Assembly: GCA_002118135.1 (NCBI GenBank) | Contig: BDIU01000159.1 | Location: 62,001 to 126,000 of the forward strand | DNA: 64,000 bases | Origin: Trebouxia sp. TZW2008 | Lineage: Eukaryota; Chlorophyta; Trebouxiophyceae; Trebouxiales; Trebouxiaceae | Direction of reading: 5' to 3' | Shown: piece after piece, positions 1-12,500 of the stretch | How positions within the stretch are numbered: position 1 is the first letter of the stretch | Layout: the number at the start of each line of letters is the position of its first letter | Notes under the pieces: model-generated | What the model was told of the DNA's origin: nothing | What the model saw: only the letters and a program-made list of their open reading frames with translations | Databases searched by the model: none | Position numbers and translations under genes: made by a program

Positions 1-519
1 TTGCATGACATCCTTTGGATCCAAGGCCTTGCCTTTGTGAAACTCTGAATTGCCTGCATCAGCCACCTCCTTGACCTCATTCCAGAGCTTCATACTGAAA
101 TGGTTGTCTGTAAGTGTGGTTTCCAGTAAAGCATGAGTTGGTTTACTGGATCTGTTGCCCTTGCTCTCATAGTGAAGCTTGTCTGCCAAAGCGTCCCAGC
201 TACCATAGTGCATCTTGTACGCAATGTCAATGCGAAAGTATTTGATGTGGTCGCGCAGCACAGCAAGCTGCTCATTTTGCTTCAATGTTTTGACTAGCTT
301 CTCCACCTCTTTGGTCAGTTTCTGCACCTCATCTTCCCTCTTGTCTGACTTTCTCAAAGCCTCTTCAGCCACTGTAATAGCAGCAGTGAAAGCTGCTAGA
401 AGGGTGTGCCCAGTGGCAATGATGTCTCCATAGACCTCAGCTGCTTTGTCATCAGGGACGCCAAAAGAAGCCAAAAGATCTTGAACACATGACGCTAAGG
501 TCTCCACATCACCATGCAT
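1..519 (-). CDS. coiled-coil protein, N-terminal part, runs off left edge
   Basis: An uninterrupted minus-strand frame runs from an ATG at 519-517 to the window edge, 173 codons with no stop. An in-frame TAA lies 18 nt upstream of the ATG, so this start is well placed. The product opens with a short helical stretch. Around residues 55-85 is a Lys/Glu-rich segment (DEVQKLTKEVEKLVKTLKQN) that reads as a coiled coil. A mixed region rich in His, Lys and aromatic residues follows. I recognise no family. Unlike most neighbours, no intron interrupts the first 520 bases. The 668-bp gap to the divergent WDR53-like gene probably holds both promoters. Function unknown. Confidence 0.7.
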   Translation of the reverse strand, partial: MHGDVETLASCVQDLLASFGVPDDKAAEVYGDIIATGHTLLAAFTAAITVAEEALRKSDKREDEVQKLTKEVEKLVKTLKQNEQLAVLRDHIKYFRIDIAYKMHYGSWDALADKLHYESKGNRSSKPTHALLETTLTDNHFSMKLWNEVKEVADAGNSEFHKGKALDPKDVMQ

Positions 520-1187
520 TGCCCAATGAATTTTGGGTTAGATCGAAGCAAATCCTGTCAGTCATTCAGTGCAAGGCGCTTCTTCTCAGTTTTGTCTGTG
601 CAAACACAAACAGCAGCAGCAGTAGCAGCAACAGCAACCAGCTTACAAAGACAAGACAAAGTACCTTGGAGTGTTGCCAATGCATCAAATATACAAGATT
701 CATTGTTGCGCACTGCTCTGCACTGAATGCTGGCAGGACCAGCAGAACAGAATGTGCAAACCTCTTCCAAGATCAAAGGGTTTTCGGCTTGTCCTGTAGA
801 ACACAGTCAAGGTCCAGCTAGTGCGCAGCTTCGAGACGACACAAACAGCTTCCACGCGTCACCTGATTCCGCGTGTGTTCTCGCTGTGCGCAGCAAAGGT
901 TACCGTTCCGCACACCTTTCTTTACGTCTTTACGGCAGCACCTACTCGGTGAAAGAGCGTCCACCTCGACAGATGAGCTAAAGATGTTTGGCGTATGATC
1001 ACAGCGTACGAGCACGAGTTGGCGCTCCCTAGAATAGGACTACTTGTCGACGAGGAACCCCCGTAAGACCCCATTGCCTTGCCCCGCAGCGCCCCGCAGA
1101 GGCCACGCAGGTGGCGTTACGTTTGAGCGTTAACGCGGGCACGTCCTGTTCCGCGACGCTGCAGAGCAGTGCTTTTGTACCAACACA
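520..1187. promoter_or_regulatory. shared upstream region of divergent genes
   Basis: This 668-bp interval separates two head-to-head genes and contains no convincing exon. It has a short CAG/CAA-rich stretch near 610-637 and a GC-rich part near 1080-1165 just before the WDR53-like ATG. No TATA box stands out. Inferred to hold promoters for both directions. Confidence 0.4.
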
Positions 1188-3423
1188 ATGGCCACAAAGC
1201 TGGGAGTAATCAAAGGTCACAAGCAGCCTGTCCTATGCTGCGAGGCGCTACCCGAGCAGCAGTGTCTGATCACAGGAAGCGAGGTGAAAGCTCACCTGCT
1301 TGCACCTTGACTTGAGCCATGTGAGTCATTATGCACCCCAACATGCTCACATGTACATACGTGTTGGTATAGGACGGTACAGTATGTGTGCACGATCTGC
1401 GGACAGACTGGAGTGCTGTAACAGCCAGGCTTCACATCAGCGAAGATGAAGCAGTTCCGTCTATTTTGGTCGACGCAGCCAGACTGACCTGGGCTCAAGT
1501 TTGTGCCGGCAATCAAGTCATGGAGCTTGATTTGCGAAAAGTATAACAAACAGTCTTTATACTTCTCAAAAACACAGATGCTCAACAAACATTGCGCACG
1601 CTGTTTGCTGCAAGGCATGCCTGCTGCTTAAGCATTTTGTCATGGAAACAGAGTGCATGACAAGTGCAACTGCTGCTTTGCGCAGGGTGATGCAAACTGT
1701 TGTGTACATCAGCAAGCATGCACAAATGCAGAAATTAATGCCTTGGCAGCAGCGCCAGAAGGCAAGCTCATAGCAGCTGCTGATGATGATGGCCATGTCA
1801 CAGTGATCGACACCAGCAAGGAGCCATATGACTGCCAAAGACTGAATGGTGCTCATGACAATATCAGCAGCAGTGTCGTCTTCCGACGTCACAAGCCGAA
1901 GGAAGGTCAATATAAAACCGAGGGCTGTTTTGCTATATCATGATGACAAGTCTGCTCTTTGTCTAATTTGGTCATTGTCCTCAATCATGGAGTGTGGGTG
2001 CAATCTTTGACAGTCTCTGCATATTTTGCAGCCGTCAGCGGAGGGCTTGACTGTAAGCTGCTTCACTGGGACACAGACTCCAGGAATCTTGTCAGCTCCA
2101 GATCAGTTGGTGAGCTCTGCCTCTCATGCTGCGCCCACTATGGCCATGAGCAAGACCTGCTGATCAAAATATGGCCTGATGTTGACCCGTAGGGCAACAT
2201 GTGCTCTGAGGCGTGAGATGCACGCCTGTCTTGCACAATGTCTTGCATGTACATGCATATAATTGGGCTGGCAACCATGATATATTGGCATGACAGACTG
2301 GGTCCCAAAATGTCTGATAAGGAACAAGCAGCGTATGACATGTCATCTTTTTTGACTTTGGGATCACAACCGGCCACTGTTGACAACCACTAGCATTTCA
2401 TGCAAATGTTTGAAATTCAGCCTTAATGTTGTTGTGACAGGCAGCGAGGGCCCTGCAGAATCCAGAGTGACAAATCCGCCCATGATTCACAATCTAGCTG
2501 TTGCTCCAACAACTGATTGCCCAGCAGCACAGCTGGTTGCAGCAGCATGTGGAGATGGCACTCTAGTTGTTTGGGACCTGGACAAGGTACATGGCACACA
2601 TGTAGTCATGCTCTGTGATTCATCAGGAAGTAGTGATGATAAGATGCCTAAGACAATTTCTGTGTGGAAGATGATCATGGCACAGGTATTCTACATGAAG
2701 AATGCAGCATGGCGCTGCTCATTTGATTGGTTTGCAGTTTGCAAAGTGGGCACGTACTGTTGGAATGGTACATGCTTCAATTGCGATGTCATGAGGTGAT
2801 TGCAGGGCCTGTCAACTGCCAATAAGCGCACAAGAGCAAGACAGCGGCAGCCTGAGTGTGTGCTGGGCAAAGGGGACGTGGGTCACAGAGCTGCAGCAAC
2901 ATGCGTGTAAGCTTTAGGGTGCATTCATGCCCTGGCTGCATCAAGCTCTGCAACATCACGGCAAAAGTTGACATTGAAACTATATGTTGCTGCAATTGCA
3001 GCTGGAGTGCTGCACCCTCCCGCTGACAAAGATTGGTATGCAAATTGACTGACGGATGTTTTCAAAATCTAGCAAGAGTCTCATTACATGCTCATGCAAT
3101 GCGAATATGCCTGATGCCACAACTCAAGTCTGTTTTCGTACTGGGCGAGTCTGCAATGACAGCGCCTCAACACTTGGGTGGTCTACAGGAGGTTCACTGA
3201 CGACTCAGCACAGAGATTGATTTCGGGAGGTAATGACCGCCAATTGCTGATTTGGCAGACCACCTGGCAGACAGACTCAGCCAACAGCAGCCACAATGAG
3301 AGCTGTATACATCCTGTAGTGAAGTTGCAGCACACAAGGAAAATCCATGCACTCGCGTGGCATGCAGAGCATGTGTACGTAGCAGATACCTCAAGGCATG
3401 TCTCTGTGTATCATGTTCCTTAA
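1188..3423 (+). CDS. WD40 protein, WDR53-like
   Basis: Seven exons splice in frame: 1188-1283, 1373-1540, 1686-1905, 2032-2109, 2441-2586, 2806-2904 and 3163-3423, giving 355 aa, close to human WDR53 (358 aa). WD40 signatures are visible in order: a GHKQPVLC opening, GTVCVHDLR, ADDDGHVTVID, SGGLDCKLLHWD, CGDGTLVVWDLD and SGGNDRQLLIWQ. The last blade ends with a VYVADTSRHVSVYHVP-type strand, as in WDR53. The protein should form a single seven-bladed propeller and act as a protein-interaction scaffold. WDR53 is reported as a DDB1/CUL4-associated factor; the same role here is inference. All introns are GT-AG. Exon order and blade-to-exon correspondence support the model, but no transcript was available. 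Confidence 0.88.
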
Positions 3424-4418
3424 AGAACTCTGTCTGGATGCATGAGCATCATCTCTGTCAGCTCAAGCCATACTGTGATACAGAATGTGTAGAATGGACC
3501 TACCGCAGGGTAATGAGACAAGCTTGGACCTCAGCTTGATTGCCGCAGTGCATTTATCAGCTGCTGACCCTGCAGCTCGAATTGTGCAAACAGCTGTACA
3601 CTGGTGACTGCCAATCTGTCGCAACGTTATGCCGCATGACAGCTGGTAACAATAGCTTGGGCTTATAGCAGAAGGCATGGACAGAAGCATCCTAGCTTCA
3701 ACGTTTGAAGGCCTTGTTAGCCTGTTTCCTGCCCCAGATGGGCAAACGGGCTGAAAATAATGGCAGTGCCACATAGTATCTAACATGGTTTGCAGTCTAC
3801 CCAGCCAGGGCAGCATAAACAGGCAATCTCCTTTGCCAAATTGCAATGCTGCAAGTCAGTGCAGCAGACACATTGCTAGATCTCAATAGGCTATTTGAGT
3901 GACTATGTGCAACAACAATCAGCTTGTGCTGTCACTGAACATGTTGAATGTCTGTCAAGCACCAAAGCGATTTGTTTGCATCAAGATTGATTGTTGACTC
4001 AAGCACTTCGAGCCACACAACTGCATGTGTAACACTGACGCATGTAATCGGCTGTCTATATTGCGCAAGTGCGGTGTGAGGGCATGCCCCTCGCTATGCC
4101 CACCCTCTGCAAAGCCTGCTAATTGATGAGCCGAGTTCTTGCCGCTGGTTGATACCACTGATGCCAAAGTTATCAGTGACTCTGTCAGGACTTTGCTGCT
4201 AAAATGTGTCAAAGCTGGCTGGTATGTCTGCTGCCTCACAACCTGCCTCTTGGAGCAAGCAATGGATCTCTGAGCGCTCACTGGCATGCTGTGCAATCTA
4301 TGTTGCTGGTCTGCCCCTGCAGTAGCATGCACCCAAAATAGTCAGTCACTGCTCTTGCAGCTGAGCCATTGAGCAGGGTATTAAACTAGCTACAGGGTCA
4401 AAAACCAAGGCGAGTAAC
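3424..4418. other. convergent intergenic region
   Basis: The interval lies between the 3' ends of the WDR53-like and SmE genes. Only short open frames with Cys/His/Gln-rich, non-protein-like composition are present. It should hold both 3' UTRs. No repeat, RNA gene or mobile element was recognised. Confidence 0.5.
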
Positions 4419-4938
4419 TCACGTGGTCTGCATGAGTGTGATGTTGTCACCCTTCAACAAAATTCGCCCTGCATGTCATCAAGGAATGTAAGCAGCAATT
4501 GCGCATCAGCAGCGCATCAGCTCAGCACAAGGTATGCATTCACTCAAAATGAGCGTGAACTGTACCTAAGGGTTTTCTGCTTTTACGCTTCAAGGACACC
4601 TCCTCAGCCTCGTCTAGTACTAGGTTCATGTACTCGTCAAATCCCTGCAGAGCTATGCCAATAAGCCTACAGCTTCAAGTCAAGCTGCACAGTTACAAGG
4701 GTGATAGAAAAAGAACAAAGACTCACGATGATCCGCCCTTCTATTCGAAGCTCCTTCTGCTCGAACAACCAAATCTGCACTTTTTGCCGACTTTGCAAAA
4801 ATCTAAAGATCAAGTTCTGCAATGTACATTGCCCTTTAGTAAGCGTCGCCGCAGACCTGAGCATGCACAGCGTCTAGGTTGTTCTGGTGTCAGACTCACA
4901 ATAGGTTGGGTCATGATCCTCTTGACTTTGGGAGGCAT
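4419..4938 (-). CDS. SmE: small nuclear ribonucleoprotein SmE
   Basis: Four exons on the minus strand (4938-4900, 4816-4727, 4644-4566, 4468-4419) give 85 aa. The sequence matches SmE strongly. It opens [13 protein letters not shown]; the Sm1 motif includes [39 protein letters not shown] spans Sm1, and the Sm2 motif is [13 protein letters not shown]. SmE is one of seven Sm proteins that form the ring on U1, U2, U4 and U5 snRNA in the spliceosome. The protein ends MQTT followed by TGA, so it lacks any long tail; family members are about 88-92 aa. It is divergent from RPL8, with about 550 bp between the start codons. Introns are short GT-AG. Confidence 0.93.
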
Positions 4939-5487
4939 CTTGACGACTTTTGCTGCTTCTCTGCGCACGCGCTTGTAACTCACAAGAGTTTGATTGTGAT
5001 CCCCGCAATGTCACACAAAGATGGGAGACAAGCTGAGAAACAAGGCGTACGCGATGCACGATGTTACGCTTGTCGCAGAGACCATAGCACCGACTGCGAC
5101 GTTCTCGGGAAGGGTTTGCTAGGGTTGAAGTTGCATGAGAACCTGACCCCTCACGCGATGCGTGTCCCAGCTCCGTGTGCAAATTACTCATCTGTAGGCA
5201 GCAGCCGCCCTGCTGCGTATATCAGAGCTCGGTGAGACTTTTGCAAGGCCTCTTTCACCTCGCGGGTGAGTCCATCAGCTCACTTGCACCCCTGCTGTTA
5301 CATTGTAGATTGCAAGCATGCTTCTTGCCTGAAGCTGCTCATTCATGCTGTCGCTGTCACTGTGGTGTCTTCAGCTTCGTCGTTTAACGTTGACATGCAG
5401 TCTCTTTGCGCCTGTCTCGCCATTGCTGTATATTGCACGGCTCCGTCAGCTCGACTCATGTGGTTCTGTGTTGTTCGACAGGCAGAG
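4939..5487. promoter_or_regulatory. SmE/RPL8 divergent promoter with RPL8 5' UTR intron
   Basis: The interval between two divergent housekeeping genes. A GTGAGT donor at 5266 and a CAG acceptor ending at 5481, six bases before the RPL8 ATG, suggest a 5' UTR intron of about 216 nt, common in ribosomal protein genes. A TATATC string near 5218-5223 could be a TATA-like element for RPL8. Both assignments are inferences. Confidence 0.4.
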
Positions 5488-7567
5488 ATGGGGCGTGTCA
5501 TCAGAGGTCAGCGTAAGGGACGTGGATCAGTTTTCAAGTCCCACAACACCCACAGAAAGGGTGCCGCAGCTCTGCGTGTGTTGGACGCAGCTGAGAGGAA
5601 TGGATACATCAAGGGTGTCGTAGATGAAATCATCCACGACCCTGGCAGAGGAGCACCTCTGGCCAAGGTAACCTAAGTACAGCACAGCAAAGCCAGCCAG
5701 CTTAGGAAAAGCCAGCTCTTATGCTGCATCAGCTCTTTGTGATTTGGCACAGCGCGTCAGCCTCTCAAGTTCATGCAACTGGCTGAACCAGCACTGTAAG
5801 ACCGTTCAGCACAAGCCGTTGCTTGTGTGGCATTGGCTGTTGTTCTGCACAGTATGTCAGCCCATGCCCATGGTTCTAGCATCATGCAGGTGCGCTTCAG
5901 GAATCCAATCAAGTACAAGCAGGACAAGGAGATGTTCATTGCACCAGAGGGTCTATATTCTGGCCAGGTAAGGTTGTTTGACATTGAGGCAGTCACATGA
6001 TTGTTGAGCTTTGGAGTGCACTGCCATTGCTAGCTCACAGATGCTGACGGCTTTCGTGCATGCAGTTCATCTACTGTGGCAAGAAGGCGACATTGTCAAT
6101 TGGCAATGTGAAGCCTGTTGGGGACATGCCTGAAGGCTCCATTGTCTGCAATGTTGAGGAGGTATGCTACGCTGTGCTTCTATTTCTGTCATTGTGCTGC
6201 TGCACTCTTGGCAAGATCCTCGTCTAGTTCTGAAAAGCTGCTTTTCCCAGCAGCATGCAGTGTGTTGACAGCAAGCATTGAAGCTCTGTTAGTCCCGGTG
6301 CTGCAGATGTCAGGCATGCATAGGGCTTATTGCATGCGCATGCTGCCTGGCAGGTTGCAACTTCATGCAAGCATGGCAGGTCAATAGTGCACCAGGCAGA
6401 CACACAAATATCAGACAAAGGTTGGGAGCCAGCTGTGTGCTTGTGTTGCAGAAAGCAGGAGACAGGGGTTCTTTGGCACGTGCCTCAGGTGACTACGTTA
6501 TTGTAGTAGCCCACAACCCAGATGCTGGAATCACCAGAGTCAAGCTACCCTCAGGCGCAAAGAAGGTGTGTGCAGCACTGATGCATCTGATGGTTTTGCC
6601 AGGGTGTGGCTCATGCATCGGATGGCCTTGCACACAGCTTTTGGTGGCTGCATGTTGCTGCAGTAGCTGACTTGACCACGATCTCTCAGCTGCAGTACTC
6701 AGGGCATACAGCAATGATCAGCTGACAACTAGTGCCCACATCACAGCTGTACCTTCTGAAGCTGGTCAGCGCTGTAGCTAGCGAAGCTTTGCAAGCAAAC
6801 AAGCAGCAACTGGATTGTCTTGCTGCAGGTGATCCCAAGCACATGCCGTGCAACAGTCGGACAGGTGTCTGGCGGTGGGCGAACAGAGAAGCCCATGCTG
6901 AAGGCTGGCCGTGCCTACCACAAGTACAGGGTCAAGAGAAACTCATGGCCAAAGGTGAAAACCCTGTTCCTGCACTGCTCATTGCATTTGTGATCACTGA
7001 GGCAGCCTGGTGTATTGCATGCTCCTACTGTGCTGTTATTGCACTCTTTGGTGTGATTGAAGGTGGCGTAGTCTATTTGCATATGAGTTAGTGATCTGCC
7101 GTTAGCACCTTTTTCCTGCCTCAAAGTTTGGCACTATCCTGCAGAAGCCTGCCTCACTGCTGTACTATGCCATCACACGTTCTTGGTTCCTCTGTATTGC
7201 TTTCCGCTCTCTTGAATCCTTTGCATTCCTTTATCACATTCTGGTTTAGGGTTGCCAGATCAGTCAGCATGGGCAGTAAAACTCATTGAGCAGCACCTCA
7301 GTTGCCTGCTGTTGTCTTTGCTATGGATCATGTCAGCATGCCTCATTGGTTTGGTCATGCAACTGAACTATAAACCTGATGCAGGTACGCGGTGTTGCCA
7401 TGAACCCCGTAGAGCACCCTCATGGAGGAGGAAACCACCAGCATATTGGTCACGCTTCCACAGTACGGAGGGATGCTCCTCCTGGACAGAAGGTCGGTCT
7501 CATTGCAGCCAGGAGGACTGGACGGCTCAAGGGTACAGCCAAGACAGCAGCCGACAAGGAGAAATAG
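5488..7567 (+). CDS. RPL8: 60S ribosomal protein L8 (uL2), cytosolic
   Basis: Six exons (5488-5667, 5890-5967, 6066-6161, 6452-6565, 6829-6954, 7385-7567) give 258 aa; eukaryotic uL2 is about 257 aa. Diagnostic stretches are [20 protein letters not shown] at the start, [26 protein letters not shown] and the universally conserved [19 protein letters not shown] near the C-terminus. That last loop reaches toward the peptidyl-transferase centre and includes the critical His. uL2 is required for subunit joining and peptidyl-transferase function. All junctions are phase 0 and GT-AG. The TGTAA at 7618-7622, about 50 nt past the stop, is the usual green-algal polyadenylation signal. Unlike several neighbours, its introns carry no obvious exon-edge copies. 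Confidence 0.97.
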
Positions 7568-8112
7568 ACTGTCTCTTCTCTGTATATTGTTGTTTGGTAT
7601 TCATCACTGCTTCAGGATGTAATCAAGCCGCACATGCTTGCAAACAAATGGGCTATACTGCTGGAAAGCTTGCAATGCAGCGTTGCAGCTGTGCATCTTG
7701 GACGGGTGCAGCAGGCTTGATCAGGTCAACAGGCACTAAAATAACTGTCGTATTCAACAGGCTGTAGAGCATCAGCAACAACAGCCGAAGGTGCACATTG
7801 ACCCGATTTGCACAATCAACCAAAAGTACACTCATAAACAAATGACGGCGTCATCTGCGACCAGACATGGCCCAGGGAAGCTTACAACACAGCACAGTCG
7901 TGACTACAATGTTTGAGAGTAGTTGTAGGAGTAAAATGATGCATTGATGCATTGCTGTGACCATCAAGGCATGCCATTTCACAAGTATCAGGCCAGTGAG
8001 GATGTGACAGCAAGTACAGGTCACATGACCTTCAATGTTATATTGACACAGGGTGTATTGAGTTAGCATGCGTACTCGTACATGCTCGTTTTATGCTGGC
8101 AAATTTCTATGC
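7568..8112. other. convergent intergenic region with TGTAA poly(A) signal
   Basis: Holds the 3' UTRs of RPL8 (+) and LIP2 (-). TGTAA at 7618-7622 is a likely RPL8 polyadenylation signal. No further gene or repeat was seen. Confidence 0.55.
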
Positions 8113-9220
8113 TCATGGCAGACCCTCAAGCTCAACATCAAACACCTCAGCAAAAGCATCAAGCAGCCCATACTGGTACTCTCGCAGCAAGTCTTGATCA
8201 GACAGGGGAGCACTTGCTGTCAGCTGTTTTACACTTGTCACACCTCTAGCAGAGATCCCGCAAGGGACAATGTGCTGAAACGGCTGCAAGTCTGTGGTCA
8301 CGTTCACAGCGACACCATGGTATGTAACCCATCTTTGTGCTCTGACACCAACTGCTGCAACTTTCTGGTTGTCAACCCAAACTCCAGTGCAGCCTGCAAT
8401 GCGCTCCCCTTGTAGACCTGACACGCTTTCCAGTGTCCTGCAAAATCACAAATGCTCTTGCTGTGCAACAAGCTTGCGCTTTATTTGCTCACAAGTATGG
8501 CTCTAGCAAACACTTGTGCAGACAGACTCTGCTTTTCAGAGGTTCGCAACTTCTGAGCAGATACAGCTTGCATTGCCAGGATGCGTTCATTGTTGTCATG
8601 GCAAACAATCAACATGCCATGTCCACGACCTCGGACTGCAGCAGATCTGATCTCTCTTGTACCCAAAACAAAAGAAAAAGGTGAACTAGCCACCTGATGA
8701 CCACCTCTTCCAGGCTTCTGAGATACCAGTGCATGTCAGGCGTGTACATCTTCAGATTCAGGATAGGATACAGCACCAGCTGGCCAGGCCCATGGTATGT
8801 GACCTCCCCTCCTCTCTCTGTTCTGTACAGAGGATGAGGCGGCGAATCAGGGTTGAATTTCAGGTGATCAGTGGTGCTCCCAGCACCCAGAGTGTACACT
8901 GGCGGGTGCTGCAACAGCAACACTGTGTCACGCTCAGGCGCGCCGTTGCTGCAGCTGGCGGCCACGAGCTCCTTCTGCCAATGCCAAGCCTGTGTTCCGC
9001 ATTTTGCTTGAGCATAAGTAGAGAAAGCAGCAGGTGGCAGCAGGTTCCACTGCACCTGTGAGTAAGGGACCGGGTCGTTGTACTCTCGAACTAAGCAACG
9101 ACGCTTCTGGTGCGCTGGTCGAGACGGTGATGGCAAGAGTGGCGACTGCTGTACTCTGGGCTGACAGGCGATAGTCGAGGGCTTACTTACAGCATGAGGG
9201 CGCATGCAAAACAAGCTCAA
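8113..9220 (-). CDS. LIP2: octanoyl-[ACP]:protein N-octanoyltransferase, organellar
   Basis: Two exons (9220-8694 and 8437-8113) give 283 aa. LipB motifs are clear: [49 protein letters not shown] with the conserved Lys, and IVPCGI with the catalytic Cys. The enzyme transfers octanoate from acyl carrier protein to lipoyl domains, such as those of pyruvate dehydrogenase and the glycine-cleavage H protein. This is the first step of endogenous lipoylation. The N-terminal 45 residues are basic and Ser/Pro-rich with few acids ([20 protein letters not shown]...), like a mitochondrial or plastid transit peptide. Which organelle is unclear; in plants LIP2 is mitochondrial and LIP2p plastidial. It is head-to-head with the FNT transporter, 323 bp between starts. 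Confidence 0.92.
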
Positions 9221-9543
9221 GCTGTCGCGAGGAGGTCTGCAGCTAACTATTCATGCAGAAGCTTGCGTCTCGAGAAACACGCCGCTTCGGAAGCGCGACA
9301 CCGATCAGTTGTCGAGCTCGGCCGAGCATCGATTGATTGAGTCAACCGTTTGAAACTGCTATTGCCAGGTCAAACGTTTTGCTGACTGATGCATTAAGTT
9401 AGATCTTCTCAGCGCGTCTGCGAATTGCTCACGTCGACTCCTGAAGCGACGTGTGTCGCATTGCGACGTGCGTCGCACTCTGCGACACACGCAAGTTCAT
9501 CGCAGGCCTTGCGGAAGCTTGCGAGCCGGCTCGGCTAACGACC
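9221..9543. promoter_or_regulatory. LIP2/FNT bidirectional promoter with palindromic GCGAC motifs
   Basis: The 323 bp between the two start codons has three closely spaced dyads at about 9446-9488, built from GCGAC and GTCGC half-sites (for example TGCGACGTGCGTCGCA), with an ACGTG core like plant bZIP sites. They lie 55-100 bp upstream of the FNT ATG, in the promoter or 5' UTR. No factor can be named from sequence. Confidence 0.45.
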
Positions 9544-12500
9544 ATGCGAGGCGTTACGTCCTTGCTTAAGACAGCGTCAAGGCTGACGGCAAGCCCGTTG
9601 ATCGCTCAGGAGCAGCATGCATGCTCAAAAGTAGTGGCAGCAGGCTTTTCGCAAACCGCAAATGCAAGATCGACCCCAATATTGCCGCAATCTTCTGCCT
9701 ACACCGGAGCAGGACCGCACACAGGAAATGCAGCGAGCTCAGCTACGTGGGCTAGCTGTGGCAGCACTGTTGCAGGTAGGTTGCGAGCTGATACTGACGA
9801 TGTGAAGATCATTTCGTATTTGCAGTCTGTCTCATGCAGGCTACACTCAACAAGCACACCATAAGCAGCAGCATGCAAGGCTGCAACCACCACAGAGCCA
9901 GCATGCTAGCTTTTGGACTGCAAGCAAGGGTACCCCACATGCACCAAGCTCTCAAGCTCTGCCAAACAGTCAACCAGTCTTGGCCTTGTTCAGTGACACT
10001 CTTCAATGTGGCACTGCGTCTTGATGCAGATGATGATGAGAGGCATTCCGAAGCAATGCCCAGACATCACCTACACACCCAGCAGCATCTCAGCCAGCAG
10101 CAACAGCAAGATCAACAAAGCTTGCCAGATGCATCACTGACAACAGCAGCACCCAAGGGCGTTGCCAGCAGCAGCCCTCTGCCCTCCAGCCCTGAATCAT
10201 CCGCACTTGGCTCACCAAACAACCCAGTCAGCATATCTGGCATCCTTTCTCCTCAGCTAGCATATGACAAGGCAAGGCCAGGAATGCCTAATACTGTCTG
10301 GCATGTCATTTGAACAGAATGCTACGCCCTGTCAAAGCTGAACATATCAAGGCCAAGCATGTGTGCAAAGCACTGCCACTCTGACGTCATGCATGCATGC
10401 TCTATACTCAAGCATGGGCCATATTTGTGCTGCGGACATGATGTGACATGTGCTTCCTGTGCATGAATGTTGAGCTGGGCTTATCACTGCTTGTGCTGAT
10501 GTGCATTTGCTAACGCAGGCTGTGGAGACAGGTGCCTACAAAGCAGCTTCTCAGTCTTGGAAGACCTTTATGCTGGGCACTCTGGCAGGTGAGCCCATTT
10601 GCGGGCCCACTTTGATCTGTTATCAGTGAATGGTACAGGCCAAAAGGCTGATGGCTGCTGCACGACCCACTGTTGTGTCTGCATATGGTTTCTCAATCTA
10701 TCGAGAGCTGCATGATACGCCAAAGACAAACGTCAGGTGCATGTTGGCAGGGTGGCCAGAATCCTAAGTCCTGGCAGCTGCAGCACATATCCATCATACA
10801 TGGAAACCTTTGATTGACAAGCCTGTTGACGTTCCAATCAATTGTGCACCAGAGGTTGTGTATGCCCAAGACTTAGTGGTTCTTATGTGGGCAGGAATCT
10901 ATGTTGGCTTTGGATCGTTTCTGGCCTTCACAGTGGGGGGCAACCTACAGGACATGGCAGTCAACAACCCAGGCCTGCAAAAGTTCTTGTATGGAGCTAT
11001 TGGCCTGCCTGCTGGCCTTGTCATGGTGCGCCTCTTACATATACATATCTGGATGCACCATCATGTCATGCACTATTGTGTCAGGCCGAGTCAGCAAAAC
11101 TGCCATGAGTTGCTCAGCAGACCTTGGATCCATGAGCACCTTGTCAAGTATAGTGTCATTGCCAGCTGTTTGGTTTTGGTACAAGGCCTCATGCCAGGGC
11201 TGTTTGGTTGCTGACTCAAAAGCTGTGTGACTAACTGCAAGAGATCAAGGATGTCTACCTGCTGATTCATCCGAGCAGGTCTCTGAGCAGCTTCCTACAG
11301 TAGCTGAGCTGCTGCAATTGCAGGTGTTGGTGTGTGGCGCTGAGCTGTTCACCAGCAATGCAGCTTTGATGCCTGTGGCTTACTATGAGAAGAAGGCATC
11401 TCTGCAGCAGGTACTGACCTGCTTGCTGGCTGTCTTGTGACATCTCGTATACCCTTTTGGTTTTAATACATGTAGTCGGCTTCCTTTGCAAACCTTAGAA
11501 GTATACAGTCTTGTTTCCAGCCAGCATGGCATTGTAAAGAGCACACACGTGTGAGATCTCAAGATGGTTCTGCGTCTCTACTCTGCTCCATGCTGAAGTC
11601 ATGCTGAACACTATGGCAAGCTCTGTTGCAAATGTCTTGATTGCCAACCCACCTGCATGTCTACTGTAGCTGATGAACAGTGTTTCACTTTTAGACCTGC
11701 CGTTGCTGTTGCAGCTTGTGCGCAATTGGGCAGTCTCATACAGCGGCAACTTTGTTGGTGCTCTGTTTCTGGTGGGACTGGTTGCCTCATCTGGAGCCTT
11801 CAATGAAGCAGCTTCTGTGGGCCCCTGTGCCATTGCTGAGTACAAATGCCATCATACATGGCTTCAGGTGTGATCAACATTGCTTATCTTTCTGTCATTG
11901 CTAAAGAAGCAGCTCATCATCATTGCAAAGACAACAACTGTACAGTGACCGTACCTGGAGCTTTCAATGAAGCAGCTTCGGTGGGGGCCTGTGCCATTGC
12001 TGAGTACAAATGCCATCATACATGGCTTCAGGTATGATAAACATCGTTTGCCTTTTTGTCAATGGCTCAAGAAGCAGCTCATGATTACTGTGAAGACAAC
12101 AACTGTGTAGTGATGTTATCTGAAGCCTTCAATGAAGCAGCTTCTGTGGGGTCCTGTGCCATTGCTGAGTACAAATACCACCATACATGGCTCCAGGTAT
12201 GACTATATACCCTTGCCTTTGTGCCAATGGCTCCACCAGCAGCTTGCCATTACTGTCGAGACAACAGCAAGTATACAACAACGACACTTGAGACAACAAA
12301 AAGCATACAATACTGACAACTGAGACAGCAACTGGAAGTTGAGTTTGCCCAGGCCAAAGATGTGAGGGAAAAAATGTCTGATTCGGCAGACAGTGAGGCT
12401 TCACGCTATTGCAGTCCCCCATGCATAGCTTTTGTCATTGTGCCAACCACCTTGCCAACACATCAAGAAACTGCTTGCGCATGTGCAGGCATTTACACGA

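Noticed and set aside
3955..4332. 125-codon minus-strand ORF
   Set aside because: Composition is Cys/His/Gln/Ser-rich like antisense shadows, in a convergent 3' UTR region, with no family resemblance.
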